NCBI GenBank assembly: GCA_029553475.1
Contig: JAKPKV010000030.1
Span: forward strand, 62,001 to 126,000
Source of the DNA: Armatimonadota bacterium
Lineage (GTDB): Bacteria > Armatimonadota > Hebobacteria > CAIYQO01
DNA length: 64,000 bases
Direction: 5' to 3'
Part shown: piece by piece, positions 52,871 through 61,040 of the stretch
Layout of the letters: the number at the start of each line of letters is the position of its first letter
How positions within the stretch are numbered: position 1 is the first letter of the stretch
The notes under the pieces: model-generated
Told to the model about the DNA's origin: nothing
Database searches by the model: none
What the model saw: only the letters and a program-made list of their open reading frames with translations
Made by a program: the position numbers and the translations under genes

Positions 52871-54049
52871 TCAGCTCGGGAATGGCGCCCCCGCTTTGAA
52901 GGGGGACATGGCCCGCAGCGTCTCCACGATGGGCGGAAGCTGCTCCAGCACGTAGTCAATCTCCGCCTCGGTGGTGCCGCGGCCCAGCGAGAAGCGCAGC
53001 GAGCCGTGGGCGAACTCCACCGGGATGCCCATCGCCAGCAGCACGTGCGAGGGATCGAGCGAGCCGGACGTGCAGGCCGAGCCGCTGGAGGCGGCAATGC
53101 CCACCGCGTCCAGCCGCAGCAACTGCGCCTCGCCCTCGATGTACTTGATGCTCACGCTGGCGTTGTTCGGCAGGCGATGCTCGCGGCTGCCGGTGGCGAA
53201 GGAGTCGGGAATCCGCGCGAGGATGCCGTCAATGAGTTTATCGCGCAGCGCCGCCTGGCGCGCCGCCTCGCCCGCCATCTCCGCCATCGCCAGCTCCGCC
53301 GCGCGGCCCAGGCCGACGATGCCGGGCACGTTTTCCGTGCCGCTACGCAGGTTGCGCTCGTGGCCGCCGCCGTAAAACAACGGCTTGATGCGCACACCCT
53401 TGCGCAGGTAGAGCGCCCCCACCCCCTTGGGGCCGTAGAGTTTATGGCCGGACAGGGAGAGCATATCCGCGTGCAGCTCGCCCACCGGCGTCGGAATGTG
53501 CCCGACGGACTGCACGGCGTCGGTATGGAGCCAGACCCCCGCGTCGCGGCAGAGGGCGCCGATCTCGGCGATGGGCTGCACGGTGCCGACCTCATTATTG
53601 GCGTGCATGATGGTGACGAGGACGGTATCCGGGCGCAGCGCCGCGCGCACCGCCTCGGGGTCCACGCGCCCGCCGCCATCCACTGGCAGGTAGGTGACCT
53701 CCCAGCCGCGCTTCTCCAGCGCCGCGGTGGCATGGGAGACGGCGTGGTGTTCGACGGCGCTGGTGAGGAGGTGCTTGCCTTTCCCCTCCTTCGCCAGCGC
53801 GGCGCCGAAGATCGCCAGGTTGTCAGCCTCGGTGCCGCCGCTGGTGAAGATGATCTCGTTCGGCGTCGCGCCCAGCAGCGCGGCCACGCGCTCGCGCGCC
53901 GCCTGCACGCCCTCGGCGGCCTGGCGGCCGAAGCCGTGGATGCTCGACGGGTTGCCCCAGCATTCGCGATAGTACGGCAGCATCGCCTCGAGCACCTCCG
54001 GCGCAACCGGCGTCGTCGCGGCGTGATCCAGATAGACTGATGGCGTCAT
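52871..54049 (-). CDS. Cysteine desulfurase, NifS/IscS family
   Basis: The enzyme removes sulfur from cysteine with PLP and passes it as persulfide to Fe-S or thio-modification acceptors. The 392-residue protein begins VYLDHAATTPVAPEV, has the PLP lysine 203 in SLSGHKLYGPKGVG, phosphate-binding TSGGTEADN (69-77) and the catalytic Cys in SSGSACTSG near residue 325. No iscU, nifU or tRNA-thiolation gene is next to it. A near-consensus promoter with an overlapping perfect palindrome lies just upstream, so expression is likely regulated. Confidence 0.95.
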   Translation of the reverse strand: MTPSVYLDHAATTPVAPEVLEAMLPYYRECWGNPSSIHGFGRQAAEGVQAARERVAALLGATPNEIIFTSGGTEADNLAIFGAALAKEGKGKHLLTSAVEHHAVSHATAALEKRGWEVTYLPVDGGGRVDPEAVRAALRPDTVLVTIMHANNEVGTVQPIAEIGALCRDAGVWLHTDAVQSVGHIPTPVGELHADMLSLSGHKLYGPKGVGALYLRKGVRIKPLFYGGGHERNLRSGTENVPGIVGLGRAAELAMAEMAGEAARQAALRDKLIDGILARIPDSFATGSREHRLPNNASVSIKYIEGEAQLLRLDAVGIAASSGSACTSGSLDPSHVLLAMGIPVEFAHGSLRFSLGRGTTEAEIDYVLEQLPPIVETLRAMSPFKAGAPFPS

Positions 54050-54087
54050 CTCCTGCTCCCTTCTCCACGGCCCGCTGCGCGCGGGCG

Positions 54088-54110
54088 ATTCATTACTCTG
54101 AGTAATGAAT
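54088..54110. promoter_or_regulatory. Operator-like perfect palindrome upstream of the cysteine desulfurase
   Basis: ATTCATTACTC-T-GAGTAATGAAT is a perfect 11-bp inverted repeat, 39 nt before the start codon. A third half-site GAGTAATG lies at 54145-54152. It covers the -10 and transcription start of the predicted promoter, as expected for a repressor site. An Rrf2/IscR-like regulator is a guess based on the gene controlled. Confidence 0.65.
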
Positions 54111-54134
54111 ACCTCAGACGGCGCGTTGCGTCAA
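54106..54134 (-). promoter_or_regulatory. Promoter of the cysteine desulfurase gene
   Basis: On the minus strand TTGACG (54134-54129) and TATTCA (54111-54106) are separated by 17 nt. Transcription would start near 54099, inside the palindrome. Confidence 0.5.
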
Positions 54135-54161
54135 GAGGTTTTGCGAGTAATGCGTTGGTTT

Positions 54162-55052
54162 TTATGATCTTTTCGAGCGCTGCCGTTTTTGCAGGGCGAC
54201 CGCCCCGTATCCCACCACCTGCCGGGTATCGCCGGTGACGTCACCGGACGTGTGGTAGTGCAGCACCGCGCCGTCCTCCACGCCCATCGCTTTCGCGGCC
54301 ACCAGCGCAATCGCCGTCGGCAGGGAGCCGCACATGGAAATGTCGCGCGCCGCCACCACCGCGAGGAGACCGAGCGGATCCACCGCGCGGATGCGGTCAA
54401 GCGCCAGCGCGTCTCGCTCGCGCGCCACCTCCGCGGGCACCTGGTGCGAGAAATCGGTACTGGCGATGAGCAGCAGGTCATGCGCGGCGCAGAGCGTCGC
54501 CAGCGCCATGCCCAGCGCCAGCACGGCGTCGCGCGTCGTATGCCCGACGGCGATGGGCAGGATCGGCAGCTCCCCGAAGAGGTATTGCAGAAAAGGCACC
54601 TGTACTTCCAGCGAGTGCTCGTGGGCGTGCGAGAGATCATCCACCCCGACATCGGCATCCAGCGCCCGCAGCGCGCCCCCCAATTCGCGCGCCACCGGCA
54701 TCACCCCCAGCGGGGTCGCCCATCCCGCCGCCGACGAGAGCGCCAGCGCGGAGTCCGCGGTGTAATACCGCGCGTGATTCACGCCCAGGATCACCGCGCC
54801 CGCGGGCCGCCCGTCGCGGGCGACTTCCGCATACGCCCATGCCGCCCCCGGCCCGGAATAGCAGTACCCGGCGTGCGGCGCCACGATGCCCGCCAGGCGG
54901 CGCGGCCCCGCGGCGGCGCGCGGGACGACGCCCGGCCCCAGCGGCGCGGTGAATGCCGCCTCAATTTCCCGGCGCAGCGCATCCGCGCCGGCGGCGTAGA
55001 ACGCGCCGGCGACGGCCGCCGGCCGGATGCGCGCGGGTGAAGCTTCCGCCAT
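54162..55052 (-). CDS. amrB: Memo-family protein (AmmeMemoRadiSam protein B)
   Basis: The 296-residue protein is related to nonhaem-iron dioxygenases. Family motifs are LAGIVAPHAGYCYSG, LGVNHARYY, SHAHEHSLEVQVPFLQYLF-type (DDLSHAHEHSLEVQVPF) and IASTDFSHQVP, which carry the conserved His/Cys metal site. The frame is open far upstream, but 55052 gives the usual N terminus with GGAAGGGCG before it. Memo often pairs with AMMECR1 (35.7 kb here) and a radical SAM enzyme, but the genes are 18 kb apart. The molecular role is unsettled. Confidence 0.92.
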   Translation of the reverse strand: MAEASPARIRPAAVAGAFYAAGADALRREIEAAFTAPLGPGVVPRAAAGPRRLAGIVAPHAGYCYSGPGAAWAYAEVARDGRPAGAVILGVNHARYYTADSALALSSAAGWATPLGVMPVARELGGALRALDADVGVDDLSHAHEHSLEVQVPFLQYLFGELPILPIAVGHTTRDAVLALGMALATLCAAHDLLLIASTDFSHQVPAEVARERDALALDRIRAVDPLGLLAVVAARDISMCGSLPTAIALVAAKAMGVEDGAVLHYHTSGDVTGDTRQVVGYGAVALQKRQRSKRS

Positions 55053-55123
55053 GATGGCGCCCTTCCACGACGAACGGTACGCCCGTCGTGCTCCAGTATT
55101 TCCGCAAAGTTCTGGAGATCGGG

Positions 55124-55129
55124 TATAAT
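55124..55129 (+). promoter_or_regulatory. -10 box implying a leaderless mRNA (GNAT gene)
   Basis: TATAAT ends 7 nt before the GTG at 55137, so transcription should begin at or next to the start codon. No ribosome binding site can fit between them. Confidence 0.55.
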
Positions 55130-55136
55130 TCCTGCC

Positions 55137-55643
55137 GTGAGCAGCGACCACACCCCGGTGTTGGAGGCGCCGGTGATCATCCGGCCGGCGACGCGCAAGG
55201 ATCTGGAGGTCATCGGCGACCTGTGGGTCGAGCTCATGTCGTTCCATGCCGATCTCGATGCCCGCTTCGGCATTCCGGATGGCGGGCGCGTGAAGTATAT
55301 GCGCCACGTGACGCCCATGCTGCATGACGACATGTGCCGCCCCCTGGTTGCCGTCGTCGCAGAGGGCGTGGTCGGCTACCTGCTCGCCTACGTGGCGGAA
55401 AATCCGCCCATCTTCCCCATCCCGCGCTACGGCTTCATCGCCGACCTGTGCGTCACGTCCGCCTGCCGTCGGCGGGGCGTGGGGAAGCGGCTGGTGGCCG
55501 ATGCCCTGGCCTGGTTCCGCCGGCACGGGGTGACGAGCATCCAGCTGAACGTCGCGCATCACAATCCCGTATCGCAGGCCTTCTGGCGCGGCATCGGCTG
55601 CACCGATTATCTCGACCATATGTGGCTGGCGCTGGCGCCCTGA
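55137..55643 (+). CDS. GNAT-family N-acetyltransferase, probably leaderless
   Basis: The 168-residue acetyltransferase has residues 15-90 as the substrate part (VIRPATRKDLEVIGDLWVEL) and the acetyl-CoA loop VTSACRRRGVGKRLVADAL near 103-121, ending with HNPVSQAFWRGIGC. The acceptor is unknown. The start is GTG. A TATAAT box ends 7 nt upstream and there is no Shine-Dalgarno, so translation from a leaderless message is likely. It is divergent from Memo with 84 nt between the starts. Confidence 0.9.
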   Translation: MSSDHTPVLEAPVIIRPATRKDLEVIGDLWVELMSFHADLDARFGIPDGGRVKYMRHVTPMLHDDMCRPLVAVVAEGVVGYLLAYVAENPPIFPIPRYGFIADLCVTSACRRRGVGKRLVADALAWFRRHGVTSIQLNVAHHNPVSQAFWRGIGCTDYLDHMWLALAP

Positions 55644-55750
55644 TTGACGGCAAGCCCGCCGGGTAAAAGGGAGTTACGACGCGAGCGGCGAAGGAGGCGA
55701 AAGATGAGGATGCACCCCGCGCGGTGTCAGAGAGGAATGAGGTAGCGCCG

Positions 55751-56746
55751 ATGCGACACACCGTCCGATGGTCCGTGACCCTGATCGTCCTGCTGTGGGG
55801 CATCACGGCGCTGGCGCAACAGCCGGTCGCCCGGCCTGCCGATCCCACCATCCTTCCCCCGGAGGCCCGGATTTACCACCTGGTGGTGGAGGATTTCTGG
55901 CAGACGAACTGCTTCATCATCGCCGGGAAAAACCGCGAGGCCATCGTGATTGATCCCGGCGACAACCTGGCGATGGGCGCGGAGAAGCTGCTGGTGGATA
56001 TCGCCACCGGCACATCGCGCAAGGCCACGGCGGAAGAACTCGCGCGCGGCGACGGTGAGTCGGTCGAGGACCCCAACACCGGCAAAAAGCTGCTCATCTA
56101 CGGCACCTGGCGCGCCCTTGGCCGGGACGCGGAGCGCATCGCCAAAGTGCTCGACGACAATAAGCTGAAGCTGAAATACATCATCCTCACGCACGGGCAC
56201 ATTGATCATATCGGCGCCGTCGGCTTCCTGAAAAAAAAGACGGGGGCGCAGCTCCTCATGCACGCGGCGGATACGCGCGGCGCGGACGGCGCCAAACTGC
56301 CGCCGCCGGGCGGGAAACCCGTGGCGGCCTATCCGAAGGACGCCTATACGCTGGAAGGCGGCCTGCCGAAGGTGGACCGCCTGCTGAAAGACGGCGACCT
56401 GGTCACCCTCGACGGCATGGTGCTGCAGGTGATCCATACCCCGGGCCACAGCCCCGGCAGCATCTGCCTGCGCACGAACTACCAGGGCCGTCCCCTGCTG
56501 TTCAGCGGCGACACCCTGCTCTACCACTCGCTGGGCCGCACGAATTTCCGCGACGGCTCCGGCGATCAGGAGCTGCACTACAAAAGCATCCGCGAGCGCC
56601 TGTTCACGCTGCCCGAGGAGACGGTCGTGCTCACCGGGCACTATGAGATGACGACCATCGGCGAAGAGAAGAAGAACAACCCCTTCCTCAATCCGCCCCC
56701 CATCGCTGACTGGCTCAATCCTCCGACGCCCGGCGCGGCCCCCTGA
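55751..56746 (+). CDS. Secreted metallo-beta-lactamase-fold hydrolase
   Basis: The 331-residue protein has a signal peptide (RWSVTLIVLLWGITALAQQ) and an MBL fold. The zinc motif is THGHIDHIG (HxHxDH), with further ligands in HTPGHSPGSICL and LFSGDTLL and a late LTGHYEMTTIG. It resembles glyoxalase II-type enzymes more than antibiotic-hydrolysing lactamases. An insert of about 60 residues (LLVDIATGTSRKATAEELAR...) is unusual. The start at 55751 is chosen because GAGGTAG precedes it and the signal follows; an ATG at 55724 is possible. The substrate is unknown. Confidence 0.9.
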   Translation: MRHTVRWSVTLIVLLWGITALAQQPVARPADPTILPPEARIYHLVVEDFWQTNCFIIAGKNREAIVIDPGDNLAMGAEKLLVDIATGTSRKATAEELARGDGESVEDPNTGKKLLIYGTWRALGRDAERIAKVLDDNKLKLKYIILTHGHIDHIGAVGFLKKKTGAQLLMHAADTRGADGAKLPPPGGKPVAAYPKDAYTLEGGLPKVDRLLKDGDLVTLDGMVLQVIHTPGHSPGSICLRTNYQGRPLLFSGDTLLYHSLGRTNFRDGSGDQELHYKSIRERLFTLPEETVVLTGHYEMTTIGEEKKNNPFLNPPPIADWLNPPTPGAAP

Positions 56747-56771
56747 CGCGCCGCGCGACCGCCAACCCCGC

Positions 56772-57932
56772 ATGCATATCGTCGTTGATGCCCTGCTGGT
56801 ATACGGTGCCTTTTCCGGGGTGCAGCACGCCACGCTGCACCAGCTTCGCGCACTGCTCACGCTGGAGACGCGCCACCGTTTCACCATTCTCGCCCTGGAA
56901 GACGTGCCGATCGAGCGGCATCTGGGCGAGACCGCGCGCCCCTACCGCGTCATTCGCGCGCCGGTCCGCGCCGGGCAGCGCCTGAAGCGCCTCTGGTGGC
57001 AGCAGGCGCACCTGAAGCGCCTGCTGGCCGACGAGGACGCCGAGCTGCTCTACGCGCCGGGGTATCTGATCCCGCTGCGCTGGGACGGCCCGTCCGTCGT
57101 CTTCATCCACGATACCATCGCGCTGACGCACCCGCACCTCTGCCGGCGGGGGAACGCGCTGAATTATCGCCTGCTGCTGCCGCCGTCGGCGCGGCGCGCC
57201 ACGCTGGTGGCCACGCCCAGCGACGTGTCCGCCCGCGATGTCGTCCGCCATTGCCGCGTACCCTTGGAGCGCGTGCGCACGGCGCCGCTGGGGGTGGAGA
57301 TGCCCCCCATGCCGGCCCCGGAGGCCATCGCCGCCGCGCGCGCGCGGCTGGGGATCGCCGCGCCCTTCCTGCTCGCGGTGAGCACCATCGAGCCGAAGAA
57401 GAATTTCGCCAATCTCATCCGCTGGTTCGACGCCTGGAAAGCCGCCGGCCTTCCCCATCACCTGGTCATCGTCGGCACGTGGGGATGGGGCTACCAGGAC
57501 GTACAGCGCGCGCTGGCGCGGGCGCGTTTTCGCGCGTGCATTCACCTGCCCGGCTACCTCCCGCAGGCGGAGCTGCCCCCCATCATCGCCGCGGCGGACG
57601 TGCTGCTGATGCCGTCGCGATACGAAGGATTCGGCCTGCCGGCGCTGGAGGCGATGGCCGTCGGCACGCCGGTGGTGGCGTCGAACCAGGGCGCGCTGCC
57701 GGAGACGGTGGGCGACGCCGGACTGATCATCCCCCTCGAACGTATCCTCTGGCAAGCCGAGATTCCGACCCTGTTGAACCATCCCGAACGCCTGCGGGCG
57801 ATGCGGGAGGCGGGACTGGCGCGCGCGGCGGCCTTCCCTTGGTCGCGCTGCGCGGAACGACTGTGCGCCATCTTCGCGGAAGCGGCGGCGCTGGCCGAGC
57901 CGACCGTCGCGCCGCCCGACGCCATCGGCTGA
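56772..57932 (+). CDS. Glycosyltransferase, GT4 family
   Basis: The 386-residue GT-B protein transfers a sugar from a nucleotide donor in the cytoplasm. The donor-site motif is PSRYEGFGLPALEAMAVGTP near 287-306, with VSTIEPKKNFANLI at the start of the C-terminal domain and FIHDTIALTHP in the N-terminal domain. It could act in exopolysaccharide or glycan assembly. It starts 26 nt after the MBL gene without a visible ribosome site, so it may be coupled to it. Confidence 0.92.
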   Translation: MHIVVDALLVYGAFSGVQHATLHQLRALLTLETRHRFTILALEDVPIERHLGETARPYRVIRAPVRAGQRLKRLWWQQAHLKRLLADEDAELLYAPGYLIPLRWDGPSVVFIHDTIALTHPHLCRRGNALNYRLLLPPSARRATLVATPSDVSARDVVRHCRVPLERVRTAPLGVEMPPMPAPEAIAAARARLGIAAPFLLAVSTIEPKKNFANLIRWFDAWKAAGLPHHLVIVGTWGWGYQDVQRALARARFRACIHLPGYLPQAELPPIIAAADVLLMPSRYEGFGLPALEAMAVGTPVVASNQGALPETVGDAGLIIPLERILWQAEIPTLLNHPERLRAMREAGLARAAAFPWSRCAERLCAIFAEAAALAEPTVAPPDAIG

Positions 57933-57990
57933 TGCGACTGCCGTAGTCCGTCCAATGCCCCTCTCAAGGAGGGTGCGCACGGTGGGAAGG

Positions 57991-58243
57991 ACGCTGAAGC
58001 GCCATGCCATTACAGAGGCGGACGTCATAATGTCATCGCCGGCAGGCTCGCGGAGTACCGTCTTAGCCATAACATCTAGATGTCCGCGTCGGTAAAATAC
58101 GGACTCTCGCCCGCCACGCGCGACCTCTCCCCCAGCCCCCTCCCCTATGTGGGGAGGGGAGCGTCATAAGGAAATATGGCGGCATAGAGAGACTGATCCA
58201 CCACACGGAGCAGGCGTATTGTCATGGCATGGCGCTTCAGCGT
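57991..58243. repeat. MITE-like unit with 20-bp terminal inverted repeats
   Basis: ACGCTGAAGCGCCATGCCAT (57991-58010) is repeated exactly as its complement at 58224-58243. The about 250-bp unit has no coding capacity and carries an inner palindrome. I see no clear target-site duplication next to the arms, so mobility is unproven. Confidence 0.5.
58137..58159. repeat. C/G-run hairpin
   Basis: CCCCTCCCC-TATGT-GGGGAGGGG, a perfect 9-bp stem of the same type as 7356-7400 and 25730-25751. It lies inside the inverted-repeat unit. Confidence 0.5.
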
Positions 58244-58405
58244 GCTGGCCGTGGGTCGCCATCGCCTTTTTAGGGTGGCGGACGTGCAGCACGGTAGGAG
58301 TACTCAGCCAATGTCGGCAAAGCGGCGCATCCACGCCCGCGCGAGGACGCGCGGGCGCGGGAACAACAGCGGCGGCGGTCCGGATTTCGGCGAGGACGAT
58401 GCGGC

Positions 58406-60820
58406 ATGGCCCACCACCGAACACGGCGACGGAAGCGAGATCAGGCGCGGCGCGGCGCGCAGACGCCCATCACCGCGCAGGCCGCGCTTCGCCGCTTGCG
58501 CGCGCGCGCGCGCCATCCCGCCGCCGGGCTCGTCAACACGCTGGGGTGGAGCTGCTTCGCGCTGCTCTCGCTGGCGCTGTGTGCCGGCATGGCCTTCCTT
58601 GGCGCCACCATGCGCCCCTACCCCCTCGCCGGCCCAACAGCGCCGCAGCCGACCGTCGTCTATTCCAGCGACGGCGCCGTGCTGGCGAAGCTCTACGAGG
58701 GCCAAACCATCCCGGTGACGCTCAGCCAGGTGCCGGCGCACGTGGTGCACGCCATCCTCGCCGCGGAGGACCGGCGCTTTTACCGGCACCGCGGCCTGGA
58801 CTGGCGCGGCACGCTGCGCGCGGCGTGGATCAACCTGCGCGCGGGGGAGATTCGCCAGGGCGGCAGCACCATCACCCAGCAGCTCGCGCGGGTGGCGCTG
58901 CTGGACGACCGGCGCACTTGGCCGCGCAAAATCAAGGAGCTGGTGCTGGCAGTGCGCATCGAGCGCGCGCATTCTAAGAGCGAGATCCTCGAGCGGTATG
59001 TGAATACCGTCTACTTCGGCGGCGGCGCCTACGGCATCGGCGCGGCGGCGCGGGGCTATTTTCATAAGCCCGTCGAGCAGCTCTCGCCGGCGGAGGGCGC
59101 GCTGCTCGCCGGCCTCATTCGCGAGCCCAGCGGCGGCAGCCCGCGCGTGAACCTGCCGACGGCGCTGCGCCGGCAGCGCGAGGTGCTGGCGGCGATGGTC
59201 GAGCTGGGCTGGCTCACGCGGACTGATTACCGGCACGCGGTCCACGCGCCGCTGGAGATATATCCCTGGGAGCGCCCCGCGTGGCGCGCGCCGTATGTCG
59301 TCGAGACCGTGCGCCAGGAGCTGCGGCGGCGCTATGGTGAGCGCATGGTCTATCGCGGCGGCCTGACCGTCATCACCAGTATAGACAGCACCTATCAGCG
59401 GGAAGCGGAAGCGGCGCTGGCGGACGCCGTGCGCCAGGGCCGCCGCCTCGGCGTGGGCAATGGCGCGCTGGTCGCCATCGAACCGCATACCGGCTTCATC
59501 CGCGCGCTGGTCGGCGGCACGGATTTTTCCGCGAGCCAGTTCAACCGCGCCACCCAGGCCCACCGCCAGCCGGGCTCCGCCTTCAAGGCGTTCGTCTATC
59601 AGGCGGCGCTGGAGCGCGGGCATATCCTGGACGATTCCGAGATTGACGCGCCGATCACCATCGGCGGCTGGTCGCCACGGAACTACGGCGAGCGGTACCA
59701 CGGCCGCGTGACGCTGCGCCGGGCGCTGGCGCTGTCGCTGAATAGCGTGGCCGTGCGGCTGACGAAACGGCTCTCCCCCTTCGCGGTGCTGGCCGCCGCG
59801 CGGGAGGCGGGGATAGACAGCGGCCTGCGGCCGACGTTGAGCATCGCGCTGGGCAGCTACGACGTGACGCCGCTGGAGATGGCGCGCGCCTTCGCCACCT
59901 ATGCCAACGGCGGCAGGCAGACGCGGCCCATCCTCATCCGCGAGATTCATGACGGCGGAGCGCTGCTCTTCCGCGCGCAGCTGGTCGCCCGGCGCACGGT
60001 GGAGCCGGAGATCGCCGCTATGCTGACCGAAGGGCTGCGCGGCGTGATCACCGGGGGCACCGGCCGCCGCGCGGATATCGGCCGCCCCGCCGCCGGGAAA
60101 ACCGGCACCACGAACGATTTCCGCGATGCCTGGTTCGTCGGCTATACGCCGTTTCTCAGTACCGCCGTCTGGCTGGGGAACGACCAGCGCCGGCCGATGC
60201 GCGGCGTGGCGGGCGGCACGCTGCCGGCGCAGGCGTGGGCGCAATTTATGCGCGCGGCGCACCGGGGATTGCCCGCCGCCGACTTCCCCATCCCGCCCGG
60301 CATGATGGCGGTCACGCTGTGCAGCCTCACCGGCGTGCAGGCGCTGCCGAGCTGCCCGCATCCCGTCGAGACCTATCTCTCCGCCGCGCGCCTCCCGACT
60401 GAGTTCTGCCCGATTCACTATTTTGTGCCGCGCACGCTCTGCGCGGAGTCCGGCGGCCTGGCAACGCCCCGCTGCCCGCGCCCGGTCACCGGCTACGATC
60501 CGTACACCGCGCCGGCGCCCGCCCCCTGCCCGCTGCCGCACCGCGCGCCGGTCCTCCGGCCGACGCCGACACGCCCGGTTACGACCCCATATTTCCCGCT
60601 GCCGGAGCCGCCGGATATGGATGATGCGCCCACCTATGCCAAACCGCCGCCGAAGACGAAACCACCGGCTGCCATACAACCGCCCACGCCGCCTACCGTG
60701 CCGTATCGCGATCTGCCGCCGGCAGCGAACGGCGAACCGGAAGAGAAGGAGCCGCCGCCGGATGCCGACGCGCCGGCCGAACCCGCCCCCCCGCGCCCGC
60801 CGGCGGTGAGTTTGGACTGA
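58406..60820 (+). CDS. Class A penicillin-binding protein (PBP1A/1C-type)
   Basis: The bifunctional peptidoglycan synthase polymerises glycan strands and cross-links peptides on the outer face of the membrane. The 804-residue protein has a basic cytoplasmic tail, one helix (46-68), a GT51 domain (catalytic Glu121 in AAEDRRFYRHRG, QGGSTITQQLAR at 151-162) and a transpeptidase domain: SxxK at Ser391-Lys394 (QPGSAFKAF), SLN at 444-446 and KTG at 565-567. A Pro-rich tail of about 120 residues (PPPKTKPPAAIQPPTPP) is long for the family. GAGGAC precedes the ATG. All active-site residues are present. Confidence 0.95.
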   Translation: MAHHRTRRRKRDQARRGAQTPITAQAALRRLRARARHPAAGLVNTLGWSCFALLSLALCAGMAFLGATMRPYPLAGPTAPQPTVVYSSDGAVLAKLYEGQTIPVTLSQVPAHVVHAILAAEDRRFYRHRGLDWRGTLRAAWINLRAGEIRQGGSTITQQLARVALLDDRRTWPRKIKELVLAVRIERAHSKSEILERYVNTVYFGGGAYGIGAAARGYFHKPVEQLSPAEGALLAGLIREPSGGSPRVNLPTALRRQREVLAAMVELGWLTRTDYRHAVHAPLEIYPWERPAWRAPYVVETVRQELRRRYGERMVYRGGLTVITSIDSTYQREAEAALADAVRQGRRLGVGNGALVAIEPHTGFIRALVGGTDFSASQFNRATQAHRQPGSAFKAFVYQAALERGHILDDSEIDAPITIGGWSPRNYGERYHGRVTLRRALALSLNSVAVRLTKRLSPFAVLAAAREAGIDSGLRPTLSIALGSYDVTPLEMARAFATYANGGRQTRPILIREIHDGGALLFRAQLVARRTVEPEIAAMLTEGLRGVITGGTGRRADIGRPAAGKTGTTNDFRDAWFVGYTPFLSTAVWLGNDQRRPMRGVAGGTLPAQAWAQFMRAAHRGLPAADFPIPPGMMAVTLCSLTGVQALPSCPHPVETYLSAARLPTEFCPIHYFVPRTLCAESGGLATPRCPRPVTGYDPYTAPAPAPCPLPHRAPVLRPTPTRPVTTPYFPLPEPPDMDDAPTYAKPPPKTKPPAAIQPPTPPTVPYRDLPPAANGEPEEKEPPPDADAPAEPAPPRPPAVSLD

Positions 60821-61028
60821 TATGCCCTGTTGCAGTCATCCTCCAGGTGCTCGATGACGTCAAACATGAGCGCCAGTCCGGATTCTGCCGCGGATACCCA
60901 CCGCTCGCATAGCTATTTGTCAGACATAAGCGCTCCGCGGTGCGCAAGAGGCTGACCTGCGCGAGGGTAGTGCGCTTCCCGGCGCGTGACAAATCACCGG
61001 TGCAGTGCATTCCCCCGCCCTTCCCTGG

Positions 61029-61034
61029 TATAAT
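61029..61034 (+). promoter_or_regulatory. -10 box implying a leaderless mRNA (glycosyltransferase gene)
   Basis: TATAAT is followed by six bases (GGGGGT) and then the ATG at 61041, so the transcript should start at the A of the start codon. No -35 is evident. Confidence 0.55.
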
Positions 61035-61040
61035 GGGGGT

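Larger units (their letters stand above)
57933..58405. other. Intergenic region before the penicillin-binding protein
   Basis: About 470 nt with no supported gene. It holds a pair of 20-bp inverted repeats 213 nt apart (57991-58010 and 58224-58243) and a C/G hairpin (58137-58159). Confidence 0.55.

Noticed and set aside
35695-55052. Complete AmmeMemoRadiSam system
   Set aside because: AMMECR1 and Memo are present but 18 kb apart and the radical SAM partner is not in the window.
58304-60679. 791-codon minus-strand frame opposite the penicillin-binding protein
   Set aside because: All PBP active-site motifs are on the plus strand; the minus frame is Arg/Gly/Ala shadow.
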